64,000 nt of DNA from Sambucus nigra (GCA_949130495.1 OX422214.1:249740187-249804186); one strand, 5' to 3'; positions 23,882-37,337 are shown, counted from the first letter of the stretch. Notes: generated by a model from the sequence alone, not told the origin. Program-made: numbers and translations.

Positions 23882-24490
23882 TTTTCTGTTTTAATCTTTT
23901 ATTATAATTTGCAAGACTTTCCTGATTAATAAAAGATAGTTTGGCGGCGGCATTCTATGAAGTGTTGATTTCCTTTTCAGAAACTTTACTACTTGTGCAC
24001 CTTTTCTAAGTGACAACCTCCCCTCTTAACACATTTAAGCAAGGTTTTACCCTCCTCTGGTTCTCATCCTTTAACACGAATAACCTCTTAGCGTGCCTCT
24101 GGAAATATATAAAGCCCTACAGGGGACCCTTAGGTAGCTCGGCCAACTCAAAATTGGTCACCAAATAATATTTGGCTCAAAAAATCTGCTCGAATAGAAC
24201 ATCCAACACCAGGTGTGTCCTCGCCATTGCTACACTTAGGCCTAAAGGAGTGTGACGACATGACCTAAAAGGTAAAGTGGTGCAGAATGGTATCTTATTA
24301 TCATACTGGACTAGGAGGACACTCACGTAATAAAACAGCTATATTCGGCTAAGAAAAACCCAAGATAATCAAGAAAGAAATCAATGAAGTGGACAATATA
24401 CAACACATATTTAGTCGAAAAATTGCCCAAAACATAAATATTTTATTACTTCATTACATTTACAAAGAGTTACATTGAATTAAATAAATC

Positions 24491-27400
24491 CTAATGAGGA
24501 TTAGGCCTCTCAGCCAGATAATCAGCTACTTGCGCTCTACGATCATCGTTCGGGTGAGGAGATAATTCTTCCTCGACTTCATTTGCATCTGGCTCCAGTA
24601 GCTTCATGGGGATAGCATATATAGGGACCCATTGGTCATCCCTCCTGAAAGGATTGGGCATCAGAGTCGAAGGGGAGATCTCATGACGATACCAGAGTAC
24701 TGAGTTCTTGGGGACCTTCAGCTCCCTAAGAGCATTCAACCATCCCCTAATAAAGGATAGCTCTTCGACCTCTGCCAGCCTCGTCGGAGCATCTATCCAA
24801 CCCTTATCATAACCATCAGCCCACACTCGTCGAGGACCTTTCTTAAACAGATGCCTCAGCAGCGTAACATCTCTTTGGAGCCCGGTAGCTATCACATATG
24901 CCCGGCGAATATCTCCTCGAAGCTCGTCAATCTCTCTAGTTGAACCATGGGCATCTGCACCAGCTCGTCCTCCAGCCGATGAAGAGGAACCACGTAGAAC
25001 CTGAGGAGCAATGTTAGGCATGTTCTCCCGCAGTTATGATACTTCTCACCTCAGAGCTTCATTCTCTTACTGAAGCAACTCTCCAACCTAATTAACTTCC
25101 GAGGCATCCAGGATCCTCGCCTTCAAAGCATCCACCTCTTCTTATATAGAAGAACCTATTTTCTCTATCTCTTGGAGCCTGTCCTTCATTTTGTCTACGA
25201 GATCTGACTGGTCCTTGTAATACTTATTCCTTGAATGAAGGGATTTATAAATCTTTACGAAAGCCTTACGAACTTGATTGCTTGCATCAGGACCAAGAAT
25301 CTTACCCAGTTGAGAAGTAGCAGGTATATATTCATTAACATCAATTATCTACAAGCCATACAAGCATTAAAGAGCAAAGAAATCAGTATGCAGAAAGGAA
25401 AAATATTTCATTTCATTAAAAAAGAAAGGTTCCAGGTACATCAGCTAAAGAAAGAAAAGAATAACAAAAGTAAAAATACAAAAAGTTCCCTAGAACAAGA
25501 TAGCTGGCAACCTCAGTTTCCTCCGAGCTCGTTGGTTGTTTTCCCTTGTATGCAGTAAAAGGAACACCTCCCTCAAATGGAGCGATTACTGACCCCTGGA
25601 CAGAAGGATCACCAGCGGGGACGGCCTGGACAGCAGGAACACCTTTTTCAATGGCAGGAGCATGTGCCTCATCAAGAATAGCCTTAGGTCTTGGATCATG
25701 ATCATCAAACAATGGTGAATTAATGTCCACCTCAGCAGCTAGAAGAGCCTTGTTCCAACCCTTATTAAAGTTCATCAGCTGATGTAGCCTATCTGAACAT
25801 CAGCATCCTCATACGCAGCAGCCCACCCGGTATTGTACGAGCTCTCCTTAATAGTGGTTTCCTCGGATTCCACCTTATCCACCTTTATGTAGGAACCTTA
25901 TTCTCCTCCACCACAGCTAACTTTCTCGTGTAGACCAGGTCGTAGGACTGCCTCAACTCTACAAGCTCCTTGGTCGTCGCTTCCTTCACTCAATTGGCTT
26001 CAATTAAGGCAAGGTCGAAAGACCTCTGGGCAGCATTGGCATTCTTCAAGCTAACCTCTAGCTCGGCATTCCTCTTCACCAGTTCGTCACGGCTACGATA
26101 GAGGACGGAGAAGTCAGTCACAAACTACAAAGGAAAGAAATATTAGCGTCAAAAATATTGAACGGAATGTTATGAAAAACATAAAAGTAAGAGCAGACTT
26201 ACCAAGGCTAGCCTCTGACTCACCTTCAGAGCTAACTGGTCAGCCCCCATCGCCTTCTGAGGATCAGTCGACAAAATATCTCTTTCGAGCAGCGTAGGAG
26301 ACAACTGAGGGGTGAGGATGACAAAGGCCACCTCAGGCAAAGGGGACACGGGCACCAGAGCTTGCCCCACCTTCGTCCTCACCTCCTCTCTTCTCCTCTC
26401 TTCTTCTCTCTCTTTTCTCTCCCTTTTAACTTTCTTTCTCTCCTCCACCTTTTCCTTCTCGTCTTCCTTCTTTCTCTCCCTCTCTTTCACCAGCTCCTCC
26501 TCCTTCTTCTTTTCCTACTCATCGGCAGCAGACTGAGAACCAGTTTTAACCTTTCCACTTCCATATTTTTGCTTCTTCAGTCGGTAAGAAAGAATCAAAT
26601 CATCATCGTCATCATCTCGAATCAGATTCTTCTAGGGAGGAGCCATATCTTCCTCACTGGAACTACTCGATTCACTCGAAGACTCTTAAGCATCTGAAAC
26701 CTCTCCCGAGCTAGAAGATTCTTCACCACCAGATCTCTCCTTACTGGAACCACCTTCAGCATCGCCCCTATTAGCACTCTCGCTCTCCTCATCAGAGTTG
26801 CTTTCCTCCTCCTCCAATTATATGGGATCGACGGTAACCTCTTCGGTGATGTCTAGCTCAGGAATGCTATCCACAGGTCGCGCAATAAAGTTGGACCCAA
26901 TGTTCTTGTATTCCATAAGGAAGGTCGCTGATCGAGGATATTCACCGTTAGCCAAGAGCTCCCTAATTTTCCAGGCTTTGACCAACTCAGCAGCTCGGAC
27001 CTCGCTGAGAGCAGGCTCCAAGTTTTTTGTCTTCGTTGAAAAAAAGAGAGGGAAATATAAGAAAAAGCACAGAAAATAAAGGATCAACGAGCAGAAAAGG
27101 ATTAAGCCCACCTATCCACTCCTCCCCATAAAAGGGGACCACAAATCTCCTAGACCTCGACTCTTCAGTATGGGGAGGGAATTGTCAATTTCTAACAATA
27201 AAACCCTCATGCTAGTAGTCCTTGTGGGAATCAGGTAGATTTACTACTAATAACCTATCAGGACTCCCGGCCTTGAGGCACAGAAGACCAGAGCTTGTTC
27301 GCGAAAAAGAATAATAGAAGCAGATTTTAGCAAGCCCTAAATTAGTGCCATAGAGCTGGTTTATTCTATGTACACCATTAACAATTTTCCAGGCATTGGG

Positions 27401-27625
27401 TGAGCACTGTGCAGGGACTATATTGAAGTAACCAAAAAAGTGCAAAAACAAATTACTTGGATGAAAAGTAATACCCCCTTGGGACAATAAGAGAACATGA
27501 GTCCAATGAGCATCCTCAACTTCTCTAACATTACGAGGGACAGGGGCACACTCGATGTCTACCCAATTCAGAATGTTATAAAACTTCATAAATTCAGATA
27601 TCGATTTATTGCCTAATTTCGTCAT
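24491..27625 (-). pseudogene. Tat1 antisense gene (Transposase_28-like), probably spliced
   Basis: The gene lies between integrase and the 3' LTR on the opposite strand. The N-terminal part (27625-27212) resembles the putative gypsy-type transposon domain (HVLLLSQGGITFHPSNLFLHFF, FNIVPAQCSPNAWKIVNGVHRINQLYG). Later parts are charged and coiled-coil-like, with two modules of form GWxxALxxxxVxxxSxLF (about 25770-25690 and 24760-24680). Comparison with the Tat2 copy shows three likely introns: 27111-27031, 26202-26125 and probably 25511-25349. At the first two the reading phase is the same as in Tat2. Stops and frame breaks remain after allowing for introns, so this copy is dead. Antisense ORFs are known in Tat elements; the protein's function is unknown. 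Confidence 0.7.
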
Positions 27626-28056
27626 TGAAAAAAAAAACTAGCAGCAGATGCGAAGAAATTCCAATAGAAAAAATAAATAGAAGAAGTAGGAAGAACTTAC
27701 GAAGTAAAGACTTAGCTTGAGACGATGCAAAATCACAAGCAAGGACGATGAGAAGATGAGAAAGAATCTTGAAATTAGAAGATGAGACTTGGAAATGAGA
27801 GAGCTACCGCGGAAGCTTGGAGAAAACTAGAGAATGTGAAGAAATTTGAAACGACAATAGGAAAAGACCTCTCCGAAGATGTTTTAAACCTTTGTAATCA
27901 TAGCGCACAGGCAACGAGGTGGTATGTCGCCTAAATCAGTTCAGAAAGGGCACTTCGATCTTAAAGAGTGTTGCATGATTTACAAAAATGCCATTATGAC
28001 AAACCATATAAAGATATTGAGCCCGAATTGTGGCCCAACAGCTTTAGGGGCAATTG

Positions 28057-28468
28057 TGGGTACCTCGATATGTCACTTGGGCCTAGACGAGTAGCCCAGT
28101 AAAGCACAGCCCAAAGTCTAGAGGCCTCACGCCTCGAATACTTCAGTTATGACCCAGTCAATTCCTAAAATCTCGTAAGGAGATATCCTAGGGATCATGG
28201 ACTGATGTGGGGGAGTCCAACACCCCCACTCCCCGCAAATGAATATGTATATAACAAACCCTCCACCCGGGGCAAAGGGCATACATTATTATTCCTGTAA
28301 AACACTCCTCGGAGTAAAGAGATATAATATTGAGAGCACTACCGTGGACGTAGGCATTCTTGCTGAACAACGTAAATTCTGTGTTGTGTGATTGTCATTC
28401 CTTACATTTTTTATTTGTTATGGTGATTGCCCTTTCTTGTTATTTTGTGCTGAACTTAATTGTCACCA
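28057..28468 (+). repeat. Tat1 3' LTR
   Basis: Matches 5390-5800 with about 30 differences. It is preceded by the purine-rich TTTAGGGGCAATTG, the likely polypurine tract. Confidence 0.9.
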
Positions 28469-30190
28469 AAAAATCCTAAGCGCTATTAAAAACTAAAATA
28501 ATAAAACAAAAGAAATAAAAACAAAAAATCTAATAAAAATGAAAACTAAATTCCTAAAAAATGTAAAATCTATTAAAACTAAAAATCAACTCCTAAAAAC
28601 TAATCTTAATAAAATAAGACAAAATAAAATAAAATAAAAACTAAAATCTAATAAAAATCAAAATCAAAATAAAACTACACTAAATAAAAAGAAATAGAAA
28701 AATATGCAAATAAATTCTAAAAATCCTAAATAAATCTAAATAAATCCTAAAAATAAAAACGACTCAAACTAAAAATCTAAAAAAATTAAAAAGGCACAAA
28801 CTAAACACACCCGAGCTTTGAGGTAGGTTTAGGGACTGGCTTAGGCTCGGGTAAGGTTATGGGACAGAGTATTAGCTCCATTCTCGATGCAATTGGCTTT
28901 GAAATAACACTTTTGACACCGTAATTGCAATCAAGCCTGCACATCAAATATTTACGCGCAAATGACCCAAATTGCCGAGAATTAGCAACTAAAAACGGTT
29001 TATTCAGGGTATGAAATGTACACTTTTGGGTGCTTAACACACCACCCCCAAACAGAGCGTTGCTAGTCCTCGAGCAATTAGATATAGAGAAAGAGAAAGA
29101 TAAGAAATAAAAGTGTACCACTTTGCGATTGCACTTAACATGTGCAACAAGCCTTTAAACCTATAGGTTGCCCTATAGGAAGAGTTATGTCTCGTGAGGG
29201 TTTGTAGGGAATATACCCACAAAATTCTTTATTTAAAACGACAGTCAATCTCTTATTAGATGTAGAATAATCGTACAATCCATCACATGAAAAATATTTT
29301 GCAGAATACAAGCTAAAAGTGTATAAAAATTTCATTATATGAATACACAAGGCACATCCTTCCTAGAACTCAACATATGTAGTGTGAATCAGTCAAAATG
29401 GGTCGAGCATCATAAGAGTAATTCCTAGATTGCCTTTTCGGAATCAACGCTTCAACTTCAAAATCTCACTGGATATATCTCTCTCAAACAAACTCTCATG
29501 ATAGGGGTTAGTGTATCGCTCTTGTGTGTGAGGAGGTGAGTAAATGCAATCAAATTCAAACGTCTCACACACACATAAGAAAGAACGAACATTTAAAAAG
29601 AAAAATGATCTCATGAAATAATGCTAATCACTATAGTGAGAACATCGAGTTATTCACCACGTTGACTTTCATTTGCCCGAACACCTAGGGGAAATATGGA
29701 TGTATATGGGTGAGGGGGAAATGAAATGTGAAGGATGTGATGATATGAGGTAGGATGGTAATATGATGGATGAATGGTGTATGTTTGAGAAGAGTTTATT
29801 GCACTTTGATGAACAAATGTCGTTATTTCACAAGATCTTGACTGTAACTTCCTCTTTTTCTTCTTTTCCAAATACTCATCAATGTATGAGATAAATCTGC
29901 TAAAAATACAAATAACCCCAACATAGATTTGTATTTAATTTTTCCCCATCTAAATCGACTTTGGGAGAGATAGTCACTAAAAATGCAAACACTCTCTATG
30001 ACGGATCTTCTCCTTTTTTACTTTCTTTTTTTTCCTTTTTTTCTTTTTTTTTGTTTTCCAAATACTCATTAATGTATGAGATAAATCCGCTAAAAATACA
30101 AATAACCCCAACATAGATTTGTATCAAATTTTTCTCCATCTGAATCGATTTTGGGAGAGATATTCACTAAAAATGCAAACACTCTCTTTG
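28469..30190 (-). mobile_element. Remnant of an old Athila-like element
   Basis: From 28469 the sequence is an A-rich run of short AATAAAA/CTAAAA units. An LTR-like end (TGTTAAGCACC on the minus strand) lies at 29039, next to a purine tract (GTTTGGGGGTGGTG, minus). Then follow a CTCGAGGACTAG string and a block at 29115-29225 that matches the 3' non-coding region of the complete Athila element (10480-10625). At 29870-30190 a unit of about 185 bp is present twice. No coding sequence is left. Confidence 0.55.
29870..30190. repeat. Tandem duplication of about 185 bp
   Basis: Both copies carry AATACTCATYAATGTATGAG, then GCTAAAAATACAAATAACC, then ACTAAAAATGCAAACACTC, and are separated by a T-rich stretch (about 30010-30050). 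The motif is shared with 4000-4330. Confidence 0.8.
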
Positions 30191-32611
30191 ACAGATCCAG
30201 TTTTAGGTGTGAAGTGCAATGAAATAATCTGAATCGAATCGTTAGGTGTGAAGTGATGTGAAACAACCTAGATAATGTTGCTAATCCAGTTTTAATTTAG
30301 TTAAATTTTCACTTTTTAGCATGCGATTTCAGTTTCAAGATAAACTACGTGTGGGACCCACTGAGAGTGCCCCGAAGTCCAAGTAAACAAAGCTTACTAA
30401 CATAAATAATAAAGTGCACTTACCTGTTTAACGCCCTTAAATTATGAACCCGCACCCAACTTGCCGTAACAAAGCGAGGGTGTGAGTCTATGCTCAGTGG
30501 GAATATACAAATCAGTATAGAAACGAACGATAGAAAGGAATATCCACGCACTACAACACATGCATGCGGGAAAAAAAATATATATATATATATATATACC
30601 TTTGAAAATACATATTTAATATATTAACCATTTTACTTTCGAAAACCATATTTTTCCAGATTAATTTACCTTAATCTTGAAAAATGTTTTCTTTATTCAA
30701 ACTTAACATCCTTAATGCTACTGACACACCCGGTTCAACACGTGAAACCGTTATACTTGACTTACCCAAATACATTCCGTTACCATAATTACTCATGTTA
30801 ACTCATTTATATATACTTTAGTATTTTCATTGAAAATTGCCATTTCAACTCACATATTAACCGTGTTAGAAAATACTTATTTATCACTTGAATTCCCTTT
30901 CAATACTTACTTATGAGATCACATGTTTAACAACTTAATTGCTTAAACGCCCATTTATCTACTTACTTCATCCCATTTACCTTATCTTATGGACATTAAT
31001 AGATTTAAACATTTACTTTCCCATTTCACTTTTACCAGAACATTTGCTTCATTCATTCAAGTTAGGTTGAAATAACACATTTTACCACACAACCCATTTC
31101 TTGATATGTTCCACGTTTACTTTATCTTTTTTCTCGGAATCTTCCAATTAACCACATACTTTAGCGGGCTCCACACTGTCGGCTATGTGCACCATATCCT
31201 CTAGTCAGTGATTTAGGGCTTTTCACCCAAGGGCTCTGGGCCCTTCTTTCTTTACCCCGGTGTCATACGAGTTCCTTTCATGTGGTTTAACATTTTTACA
31301 AAATGTTCACATTATTCCATTTCCTTACTTTTACCCGGTCGAAGCCAAAAACCCGGACTTGGCCGTCAATTTTTCCATTAACACTTGAAAAATTATTCCT
31401 CTCATTCTTTAAGTCCCTTATTAGCTCACAGGTGATTTTTGCCAAATCCATTCACGCGTAGGACTAAATTTAATTTCACACACACGTCAGTGTAAAGAAA
31501 TTATTTACATTTATATTCCTTACAAAATGTTCCACTTTAAAAAAATTACCAAACTTGCAGTTTAATCCCTTGATAAGTGTATTTTATCAAAATGGTTATT
31601 AATTCCAACTTAACATTGAAGCCATTTTAACACTTGTTTAATATCACACTTTTTCTCAATTTTTCACCCTTGTCACTTTAACACCTGAATAATAACATAT
31701 ACACTTTAACTCCAAATTTTACCCTTTATTCATAAAGTCTCTATTTTATATGAAACTTAAAATATTTATTCCACAAATATTTTAACAACATGAACATCAT
31801 TCAACATTTCATTTCACAAGATGTTCATTATTTCTTTTTCATTAGAAATAGACCAAAATGACATTTTCTACATTTTTATTCCATAAAAATTCCCATTATT
31901 AGTTCTACTAGAAAGCACATCTGAATAATATCGTCACACATTTTATTCCATAAAATGTCCATCATTTTTCTTTTACTATAAGATATGCTAGAATGAAACT
32001 TTCTTACATTTTATTACATAAGATTTCCATTTTCGATTTTAATAGGAAATACACACAAACAATATTTTCCTACACTTTTTTACTCCATAAAAATGTCCAT
32101 GTTCAGATTTAATAGGAAATATACACAAATAATATTTTATGCACATTTTTATTCCATAAAAATGAACATTTTCAGACTTAATGGGAAATACACAAATAAT
32201 ATTTTCTACACATTTTTACTCCATAAAAATGTCTATTTTCAGCTTACTAAGAAACCCAACATTATTTCATTATAATACCACTCTTAATCATACACAGCAA
32301 GAGGACTGCAATATTTAGCAAATAAAGTCTCAGCATAAGAGTAGATTATCCCACCTAAATAGTTCCAAAGTGGTGGTGGTGAAGATGGGTGACTCCCCCA
32401 CCTCCAAAGGTGGCCCTAAAGGGAGTCACAAAAGCCCCACCAAATAGTCCTCTATGGAAGCTCCAAGGAATCCCAAGAAACTCCATCAAAACATTATTTA
32501 AATACCTCCAATAACACACTCATCTTCTGCTAAAATAACCCCATTCAAATGCACACTAAAACCTCCAACTACCAACTTCTATATATTTCGTGGCTTATAT
32601 TGTGGGGAGGG

Positions 32612-32646
<35 letters not shown>

Positions 32647-33423
32647 GTTGTGTGGGTGTTGGTGTCACACTGGAAGAAAATGGGAATTAGTCGCTTAAGG
32701 AAGGGATGAGAGATTTTCGTGGGTTTTTGGCAGTGGGGACTTCACCCCCACACTTCCCCCTTACATACAAACCCACAAACCCTACAACATATACTCATTT
32801 CCTCAATTTAATCCCAACCCTCCAAGGTTTATCCACGGGTCAAATGTTGACACCACATTGATTGAATCCGTTTGCGTCAGTGGTCATTAACCCAAGCTCC
32901 CCCACTTTCACCCATAAGATATATGCTTAGTATGTATCATTCGATCGATTAAGCTACAAGAGATGACCTTGAATATGAGTCAACCACCAAGAGGACGACA
33001 ACACGGGAGAGTCTGCCATATCGAACATTGTTCAAATGACACAACAAGTCATTTGAACGATGAAGGGTCATTGCTCAAACGACGAAAAATGTCGTTCAAA
33101 CGACCGGCAAGGAATGACGCCGTTTTGAAATCCTAAATTCTATCTTTCTAAATTTGTTTCTTCCAGTTGTACGCATATCCACCTTATCTTTTATATTCCC
33201 AACTTTGCCCCAATTCAATTACTGTCGTCTTAAGAGGGATATATATATATATATATATATATAATTTTAACTAATCAATAACTCTCAAATCTTATTTGTT
33301 CGAAATCCACAATTTCTCTATATTTAATTTAATTTATTATCTACAATTTTCTATAATCATCATTAGTTCTCCTCGTACTAATCCTTATATAATTTACTTA
33401 ATTTATTGGGGCGGGGTATTACA
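30190..33423 (-). mobile_element. Large LTR copy A, 3.2 kb, outer left end missing
   Basis: The right end is GGGGTATTACA (33423), the same terminus as at 268. From about 30220 the sequence is alignable with LTR copy B (35381 onward): both have GAAGTGXXXTGAAACAACCTA, then AAGTCCAAGTAAACA, TATAGAAACGAA and GTCGAAGCCAAA-like strings in the same order. About 80 bp at the left end is missing or unrecognisable. No internal coding region is attached, so it is a solo LTR or part of the element ending at 268. It carries AT and CA/TA microsatellites (30577-30598, 32611-32646, 33240-33263). Confidence 0.75.
31860..32265. repeat. Diverged tandem array, about six units of 65-70 bp
   Basis: Units begin ACATTTTTATTCCATAAAAA and continue with a TTAATAGGAAATACACACAAA-like part. 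They lie inside LTR copy A; a weaker version occurs in copy B (37150-37337). Confidence 0.75.
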
Positions 33424-35380
33424 GATGCACAGGCTGATAGGATGAAACTGGTTTAAGCTTTTAGGGGTAGGAACTTTTGAAATTAACACCATGTTCAATT
33501 AAGCTCTCTCAAGGTGAATTTCACATCAGATATCCCGTTAACAACTTTGCACACATCTTGTTCGAAGCATTCCCAATATTTTTGTAAAAATATGCTCGGG
33601 AAACCATGAGGACCGGGTGATTTAAGATCCCCGAGTTGTTTCACTACTATTGCAATTTCCTCATTGGTGATAGGTTTTCATAGCTCCGTATTCATAGTAG
33701 GAGACACCTTAAGCTCAAGAACAGAGAGGGAGCTATCCAAGTCTATTAGACCTTTGGATTTGAAGATGTTCTCAAAATAATTCACCACCTCTTCTTTAAG
33801 GTCAGCATTACTAGAGGTCCAATTTCCATTCTCTTTTTTTATATTAAGAATACGATTTCCACTTCTTCTTTGTAATGTGGTAGAATGGAAGAACTTAGTG
33901 TTTTTGTCTCTATACTTGAGCCAGTTAACTCTAGAACGTTGGTGCCAATATTGCTCTTCTCTTTTCAGGATCCTGCCGATATCATCAATGATAGTCTCTT
34001 ACAATGTTTTGTTGTCTTTAGTTGGCGAAAGTTATTGCACACTACCAAGCTTGTGGTTTAGCTCTCTCAACTAATTACGCGTATTGCCAAAGGTGGATTT
34101 CTTCCATTTTACCAACTATTTTGCTACTCCTTTTAGTTTAATAACCACTTTATACATGTTGGAACCCCTTACTTCATTTTCCCACTAATGTACGATACTA
34201 TCTTCACACTAAGGAGCCCCCACCCATATGGATTAAAACTTAAATTTGGGTTTGGGTATGCAATCAAATGGGGGTAGTCTCCAAAATTATAGGGCAATGG
34301 TCTAAGCTTTTAATGGTTTCTTGAACAAAAACAGCGTTCGAAAAGGAGGTTTTCCATTCAAAATTAGTAAGGTCTCTATTAATTCTTTCCTTCACATTAT
34401 CAAAGTTTATTATTTTTTTAGTCCATGTGAATTTAGGCCCTTTGAATTCAATTTCTGGGAGGTTACCTCTATTGAGAAGATCATGAAACTCCTCTATTTT
34501 TATCCTTTAGTCGTCGAACCTCTTCCTTCTCCCAAGCTACCCCAATAATATTAAGATCTCTAATAATGAGCCACAAAATGTTATAATGATTGAGAATAGA
34601 GAAGAGCTCGTTCCAAACACCCTTTATCCTCTGCTCATTCAGGTCGACATAAGGAAAAGACCCACCATTTATCATCGCTGGCAACAGAACAGTTAGTGTT
34701 GTTAATATTCTTAGACTTGGATGTCACTTCCATATTAACTGATTTATCCCATAATAAAGTTATCCCCCCTGATCTCCCCGTCGATTCCACATAGAATCTA
34801 TTCCCCATTATTGTCCCTCTTCTCAGATTTTCTAGCTTATTTTTTTATTTTTTGTCTCCATTAAGAAAATAATGGAGAGGCAATAGGACGCCAGCAAGTC
34901 CTTCAATATACAAATTATGTGGGGTCACCCAACTCCCTGATAATTCCGAGATCATTTTAATATTGGTCGTGTGGCTATTTAGGGTCAGCCACCAACACCC
35001 GTTCAAAGCACTACTCCTTGTTGAATCCACTATCGAAATTTGTGTCTCCTTTACTCATATATCTGATTGGAATTTCAACTAGGTTTGGCTCCATCTCCAC
35101 TGCTTGGTTATTATGGCTAGACCTTTAAAAATATCACCCACCTTTTTTATGACTGCCTTTATCGATGGACACCCTTTTATGACCGTGCAGGCTTGATTGG
35201 ACCTCAGGTTATTTCTTGTGACTTTTCTTATTAGCCCCAAACATAATAAAAGGGTCATCCTCCACTCTCTTCCTTTTGAAATTCAAAGATTGAAGGTCTA
35301 GGGTAAATTCCTCGTCGACCTTAGGATTTGATAATAAACTGTATAAGTTTTGGGTTTTATTTGGTGAGTTCCAAAGTTCC
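33424..35380 (-). pseudogene. L1-like LINE ORF2 fragment
   Basis: Read on the minus strand, fragments appear in the order of a plant L1 ORF2. These are a short start of the endonuclease (LPLHYFLNGDKK, STGRSGGITLLWDKSV), a later endonuclease part (FKGPKFTWTKK, SLDHCPIIL), the linker (EEQYWHQRSRVNWLKYRDKNTKFFH, RRSGNRILNIKKENGNW) and the start of RT (LKSPGPHGF). The frame is broken many times. It ends at LTR copy A on the left and LTR copy B on the right, so both LTR elements probably inserted into it. No poly-A tail is in view. Confidence 0.85.
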
Positions 35381-37337
35381 TGTCACACCCCGACCCGGAT
35401 ATAAGGGGTTAATAAAGGATCAATCCGATTCGGTTCGTACTTTAAATGTGAAGTGCAGTGAAACAACCTAAATAATGTTTCTAATCCACTTTTATTATTA
35501 TTCAATGTTACTCTTGTCAGCATGCAATCCCAATTACTGTCAACTACGTGATAGGACCCAAAGGAAGTGCCCCCAAGTCCAAGTAAACAGAGCTACTAAT
35601 CGTAAAATCAAGTAACCACTTACCTGTATAACGCTCTCAAAGTACGGAACAACATGCAACATGCCATAACAAAAGGAGGGATGTGGGCCTAATGCTCAGT
35701 GGGATTATATACAAATGCAGTATAGAAACGAATGGCAGAAAGAATACTCACACTCTACAATCACATGCATTTGAAAAATCGTATATATCTACATATATAC
35801 TTTTGGAAATACATGTCCTAGTGTATTACACCGTTTTATTTCAAAAACGTTATTTGATACATTATCCTCCCTATCTTTACAAAATAATCATTTTGGATTC
35901 TACATTAAGATCTTAGCATATTCTTATCGTTAACTCAACCAGTTAAACAATTTACGATCGTTGGGAAAAAACCTTTCATTCACTTTCAAACGTTTATTAC
36001 TCAGCGTCCATTAACTCACGCCGAGTTATTAATCGTTACTTAAAACTCTCTTTCAATGCACACACACGCCGTGTTTAGAAAATTACTCATTCACATATAA
36101 CACACGCTTGTGTTCATTATGATTCAAATCTCATTATGTAGCTTAGGTATCATTAAGTCACCTTATTTAACCATCCCATGTTACCACATGAATATTAAAC
36201 ATTTAATATGTCATTCTTGTATTAGTAAATCAATTAATTAATGCCATTCATTTATGCCTCTTTCATGAATATTCAATTCATTACTTAGCATTATCTTTAG
36301 GGATTCCGCCAACACACCCACCCATTACAACACACGCACGCCCACGATTTCACGAAATTTCACCGTCCGGCCACCGAGCGCCCATAAACTGCAGTTGCTT
36401 TGGGGGTTTTCACTTGAGGGACAGCATAGCCCTGCTTAATTATTTAACCCGGCATCATCCAGTATCACTATCTTGCCAGTGTGTTCAACTTTTTCATATT
36501 GTTCACATTTTTTCACTTTCCTTTTTACCCAGCCGAAGCCAAACCCGTGACTTTACTGCCCCATCTTGTGTTACACTTTGAAAAATTACTATTTCATATC
36601 CTTTGCACATGAACCTTGCTTTTATTTCAAAAATCATTTCCACCTAGGACCACTTTGTGTAACATACTTTTGGTTCCACTTTAAGTAAAATTACCATTGT
36701 TTCCAAAATTAACTTTACAATATTTCTCAAATGTTAATTTCATCTAAAAACACTATTAAGTTATACACACCAACTTCTTAAGTGTTTTAACCCTTTAACA
36801 CTTTTTACACTTGGAATAATTTTACTTGATGGAAACACTTTTACACCTTTAAACCCTTTTTAACTCCATAAGTGTTAATATTCCACAATACTGGTAGTTA
36901 CATTCCATGTTTACCCATTAACAGTTAACGAATACTTTTGTAAGAAAATTGTCACTTCTTGTAACTTGACATGTAGTCTTTTACCCTTATTCTCGTCATG
37001 CCTTTTAGTCCCAATTACACACTTTGAAGACTAAAATTCCAACTTTTATAATCTCTTGTTTAAACCCAACAAAATCTTCTCTAAACTTTTTTATACATTC
37101 TATGTCAAAAATACAACAAGTTTATATGCAAGATAAGGTGGATTTTAAGCCTAAAAATCCTACTACGTGGTTTAAACATATTTCTCATTAAATAAATTTT
37201 TATTTCCAAACATTTAATTCCATAAAATGTTTAACACCATTATTTCTAAAATGCCAATATATACAAAATATATCATCTTTCAATATTCCAAAACCTTAAA
37301 ATATTTACTTATTCTTTATTTTTCAACAAAATATCAT
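35381..37337 (-). mobile_element. Large LTR copy B, truncated by Tat3
   Basis: It begins TGTCACACCCCGACCCGG, the inverted counterpart of the other terminus (CGGGTCGGGGTATTACA). It follows the order of copy A until 37337, where Tat3 starts. The remainder should lie beyond the right end of the window. Orientation follows copy A. Confidence 0.75.

Larger units (their letters stand above)
5390..28468 (+). mobile_element. Tat1: Tat-type Ty3/gypsy retrotransposon, decayed and split
   Basis: Two LTRs of about 411 bp (5390-5800 and 28057-28468) bracket gag, protease, RT, RNase H, a second RNase H and integrase remnants on the plus strand, plus an antisense gene between integrase and the 3' LTR. The second RNase H and antisense gene mark the Tat lineage. 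Minus the nested Athila element (8851-21299) it would be about 10.6 kb. LTRs differ at roughly 30 positions by hand count (about 8 percent), so the insertion is old. I could not find a clear 5-bp target duplication. Many stops and frameshifts make it non-functional. Confidence 0.9.

Noticed and set aside
26170..26490. Lys/Glu-rich frame as a separate gene
   Set aside because: It is the charged middle part of the Tat1 antisense gene and ends in an intron.
33424..35380. Internal region of an element with LTR copies A and B as its pair
   Set aside because: No primer site or polypurine tract at the borders, and the content is a minus-strand LINE fragment.
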